From: Clostridiales bacterium
GTDB taxonomy: Bacteria; Bacillota_A; Clostridia; Oscillospirales; Acutalibacteraceae
Length of the DNA stretch: 6,406 nt
Assembly (NCBI GenBank): GCA_009774735.1
Contig: VSOH01000090.1
Coordinates: 1-6,406 of the forward strand
Direction: 5' to 3'
The position numbers were made by a program, and so were the translations under genes. Positions 4,815 to 6,406 of this stretch are shown here, in pieces. The notes under the pieces were generated by a model, which had not been told where the DNA came from, did not search any database, and saw only the letters and a list, made by a program, of their open reading frames with translations. Position 1 is the first letter of the stretch; each line of letters starts with the position of its first letter.

Positions 4815-6101
4815 TTATCCAACATCAGCAACCGGCTCAGCCTCACTGATTACAGCACGTCTGATATGTGCACCAAGACTTGAGAACTTTTCAACAACAT
4901 CCTCATAGCCTCTGTCAATATATTGAATATCCTCAACAATAGTTTCACCTTCGGCAACAAGTCCGGCAATAATCATTGCAGCACCTGCACGAAGGTCGGT
5001 TGCTTTAACATTAACACCTGTCAGCCTGTCAACGCCTTCTATAACGGCAATTTTACCATCGACCTGAATATCTGCGCCCATTCTTAAAAGCTGACCTACA
5101 TACTGAAAACGATTGTCCCATACGCTTTCAGACAAAATGCTTGTACCCTTTGCAACTGAAAGAAGCACTGCCATCTGCGGCTGCATATCAGTCGGAAAGC
5201 CCGGATGAGGCATTGTTTTCACATTACATTTCTGCAATGACTTAAAGCGTGTAACTCTTACTGCATCATCATATTCAATGATTTCCGCACCCGCTTCCTC
5301 AAGCTTTGCACTGATTGATTCCAGGTGCTTAGGTATAACATTTTTAACCAGCACATCACCGCCGCAGGCAGCCGCAGCCACCATATAAGTGCCTGCCTCA
5401 ATCTGATCCGGAATAATTGAATATGTGCAGCCATGAAGCTTTTCAACACCACGGATTTTAATAACATCAGTACCTGCACCACGGACATCAGCACCCATGG
5501 AGTTAAGGAAGTTTGCAAGATCAACAATATGCGGCTCCTTAGCAGCATTTTCAATTACAGTCAATCCACGAGCCAGAACAGCCGCAAGCATAACATTCAT
5601 AGTTGCACCGACTGAAACATTATCCATATATATTGATGCACCGATAAGCTTATCTGCTTTGGCACAAACCATACCATTAATCGTTTCAACCTCAGCACCA
5701 AGCATACGAAAGCCCTTCGTATGCAAATCAATCGGTCTTGTGCCAAAATCACATCCGCCCGGCATAGCAACCTCAGCATTTTTAAATCTGCCAAGCATTA
5801 CACCAATCAGATAATAGCTCGCACGAAAGCGTGAAGCAAGCTCATAAGGAACCGGCTGGCAGTTCACTGAACGGGAATCAATTTCAATTGTATTTTTATT
5901 TATCATTTTAATTCCTGCACCCATACGGTCAAGAATTTGAATTATCAGACTAACGTCACTTATATTTGGAATATTTTCAATACGCACTACATCATCAGCA
6001 AGCAGTGCTGCAGGAATAATTGCAACAGCGGCATTTTTTGCACCGCTGACAGTAACCTCGCCAAAAAGCTCACTGCCGCCCTGTATCACAAAATTTTCCA
6101 A
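4815..6101 (-). CDS. murA: UDP-N-acetylglucosamine 1-carboxyvinyltransferase MurA
   Basis: MurA transfers enolpyruvate from phosphoenolpyruvate to UDP-GlcNAc in the cytoplasm, the first committed step of peptidoglycan synthesis. The 428-residue length is typical. Key residues align almost number for number with Escherichia coli MurA: K22 in SGAKNAA, R91 in ASRFRAS, the active-site loop cysteine C117 in MPGGCDFGTRPIDLH, D305 in PGFPTDMQPQ, and R397 in IDRGYED. The loop cysteine is the residue fosfomycin alkylates, so this enzyme lacks the Cys-to-Asp change found in intrinsically resistant MurA. The start is TTG (6099-6101), supported by AGAGGTGA (6108-6115) six bases upstream and by the K22 numbering. 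Many Firmicutes have two MurA paralogues; I cannot tell which this is. Confidence 0.97.
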   Translation of the reverse strand: MENFVIQGGSELFGEVTVSGAKNAAVAIIPAALLADDVVRIENIPNISDVSLIIQILDRMGAGIKMINKNTIEIDSRSVNCQPVPYELASRFRASYYLIGVMLGRFKNAEVAMPGGCDFGTRPIDLHTKGFRMLGAEVETINGMVCAKADKLIGASIYMDNVSVGATMNVMLAAVLARGLTVIENAAKEPHIVDLANFLNSMGADVRGAGTDVIKIRGVEKLHGCTYSIIPDQIEAGTYMVAAAACGGDVLVKNVIPKHLESISAKLEEAGAEIIEYDDAVRVTRFKSLQKCNVKTMPHPGFPTDMQPQMAVLLSVAKGTSILSESVWDNRFQYVGQLLRMGADIQVDGKIAVIEGVDRLTGVNVKATDLRAGAAMIIAGLVAEGETIVEDIQYIDRGYEDVVEKFSSLGAHIRRAVISEAEPVADVG

Positions 6102-6116
6102 ACAAATTCACCTCTC

Positions 6117-6135
6117 TTATACGCTGTTCGTATAA
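6117..6135 (-). promoter_or_regulatory. Hairpin directly before the murA ribosome binding site
   Basis: TTATACG (6117-6123) and CGTATAA (6129-6135) form a 7-bp stem with a 5-base loop in the murA leader, one base upstream of AGAGGTGA. It could modulate ribosome access or mRNA stability. No known riboswitch class is recognisable. Confidence 0.4.
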
Positions 6136-6172
6136 TATATGATATAAGAATTAATTCATATACTCTAAATAA

Positions 6173-6191
6173 TGTTTGCAATTGGCAAACA
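6173..6191. promoter_or_regulatory. Operator-like dyad upstream of murA
   Basis: TGTTTGC (6173-6179) and GCAAACA (6185-6191) form a perfect 7-base dyad around AATTG, 19 bases in total, the size of many repressor operators. It lies between the proposed murA promoter and its ribosome binding site, where a bound protein could block elongation. No regulator is identifiable. Confidence 0.35.
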
Positions 6192-6221
6192 AATATGTAT
6201 TATTAATCGTAAAACACAGCT

Positions 6222-6230
6222 ATTATATCA
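6222..6230 (-). promoter_or_regulatory. Candidate extended -10 promoter for murA
   Basis: The minus strand reads TGATATAAT, a perfect extended -10 (TGnTATAAT). The -35 position, 17 bases upstream, is poor, which extended -10 promoters tolerate. The start would fall near 6215, giving a leader of about 115 bases containing the dyad at 6173-6191 and the hairpin at 6117-6135. Confidence 0.45.
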
Positions 6231-6260
6231 AATATAACACACAAAATAAATTAAAACGTA

Positions 6261-6280
6261 TACATTTTATCCAAAATGTA
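6261..6280. repeat. 8-bp inverted repeat upstream of the murA promoter
   Basis: TACATTTT (6261-6268) and AAAATGTA (6273-6280) are perfect inverted arms around ATCC. The right arm is part of the AAAATGTAAC sequence that recurs at 6384-6393, so the motif occurs three times counting both orientations. This suggests a protein-binding site upstream of the promoter, though AT-rich DNA produces such matches by chance. Confidence 0.35.
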
Positions 6281-6406
6281 ACCTTTTCAAAAACTGCATA
6301 AATTGTTGCATACTGAATTTAGTTGTACAACATCTTGTATTTATGCCAATTTTTGGTTTTTTTAATCAAAATCTTGTATGCTTAAAATGTAACAAAAGAG
6401 TAACAC

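Larger units (their letters stand above)
6102..6406. other. Noncoding region upstream of murA, rich in dyads and repeats
   Basis: This 305-base stretch is very AT-rich and I see no gene in it; the open frames crossing it lack start-site support or run antisense into murA. It holds the murA ribosome binding site and probable promoter, several dyads (listed separately), a palindrome GAATTAATTC (6148-6157) and a palindrome GTTGTACAAC (6322-6331). It also has two direct repeat pairs: AAAATGTAAC (6273-6282, 6384-6393) and ATCTTGTAT (6332-6340, 6371-6379). The neighbouring gene to the right is outside the window. Confidence 0.6.

Noticed and set aside
5497..5814. 105-codon plus-strand open frame inside murA
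   Set aside because: It lies wholly within a well-conserved murA on the opposite strand and lacks a ribosome binding site.
5937..6206. 89-codon plus-strand open frame spanning the murA start
   Set aside because: Mostly antisense to murA, with low-complexity residues and no initiation signal.
6345..6363. CCAA-TTT-TTGG hairpin followed by seven T on the plus strand
   Set aside because: The stem is only four or five pairs, too weak for a confident terminator, and no plus-strand gene ends there.

Overview
The window looks like a chromosomal housekeeping and sporulation segment of a low-GC, spore-forming Firmicute of the class Clostridia. An Oscillospiraceae/Ruminococcaceae-type gut bacterium is my best inference, not something the sequence proves. 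The support is AT-rich intergenic DNA, strong AGGTGA/GGAG-type ribosome binding sites, frequent TTG/GTG starts, the spore-specific genes gpr and spoIIP, and the arrangement of rpsT divergent from gpr-spoIIP that is known from Bacillus. I see no mobile element, CRISPR array, tRNA, toxin-antitoxin pair or phage gene.

Layout from left to right. Positions 1-190 read leftward as a strong sigma-A promoter (TTGACA-17-TATTAT) with three phased A-tracts upstream and a leader containing a boxA-like motif. A stable-RNA operon, most likely 16S rRNA, therefore probably starts just outside the left edge. Next, on the minus strand, come a small exported or membrane-anchored protein (305-535), spoIIP (544-1695) and gpr (1801-2625). 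gpr is divergent from rpsT (2783-3037, plus strand), and the two promoters overlap in the gap between them. After the rpsT terminator a compact plus-strand unit with its own promoter encodes an unrecognised 91-residue membrane protein with an acidic middle and a lysine/alanine tail (3150-3425). A strong hairpin terminator separates it from the convergent minus-strand genes rlmH (3494-3973), a WalJ/YycJ-type metallo-beta-lactamase-fold hydrolase (3970-4758) and murA (4815-6101). The last 305 bases are noncoding and rich in short dyads and repeats; they carry the presumed murA promoter.

How the genes work together. gpr and spoIIP are sporulation genes: SpoIIP remodels septal peptidoglycan during engulfment, and GPR degrades the DNA-protecting small acid-soluble proteins at germination. 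murA makes the first committed precursor of peptidoglycan. rpsT, rlmH and the putative rRNA operon belong to ribosome production and maturation. The WalJ-like gene overlaps rlmH by four bases and is likely translationally coupled to it.

I did not find a clearly new biological system. The items most worth a second look are the small gene coupled to spoIIP, the lysine-tailed membrane protein beside rpsT, the overlapping forespore-type and vegetative promoters between gpr and rpsT, the terminator directly ahead of the WalJ-like gene, and the repeat-rich region upstream of murA. Four likely starts differ from the longest open frame: rpsT and the walJ-like gene at ATG, gpr at an internal GTG, and murA at a TTG.
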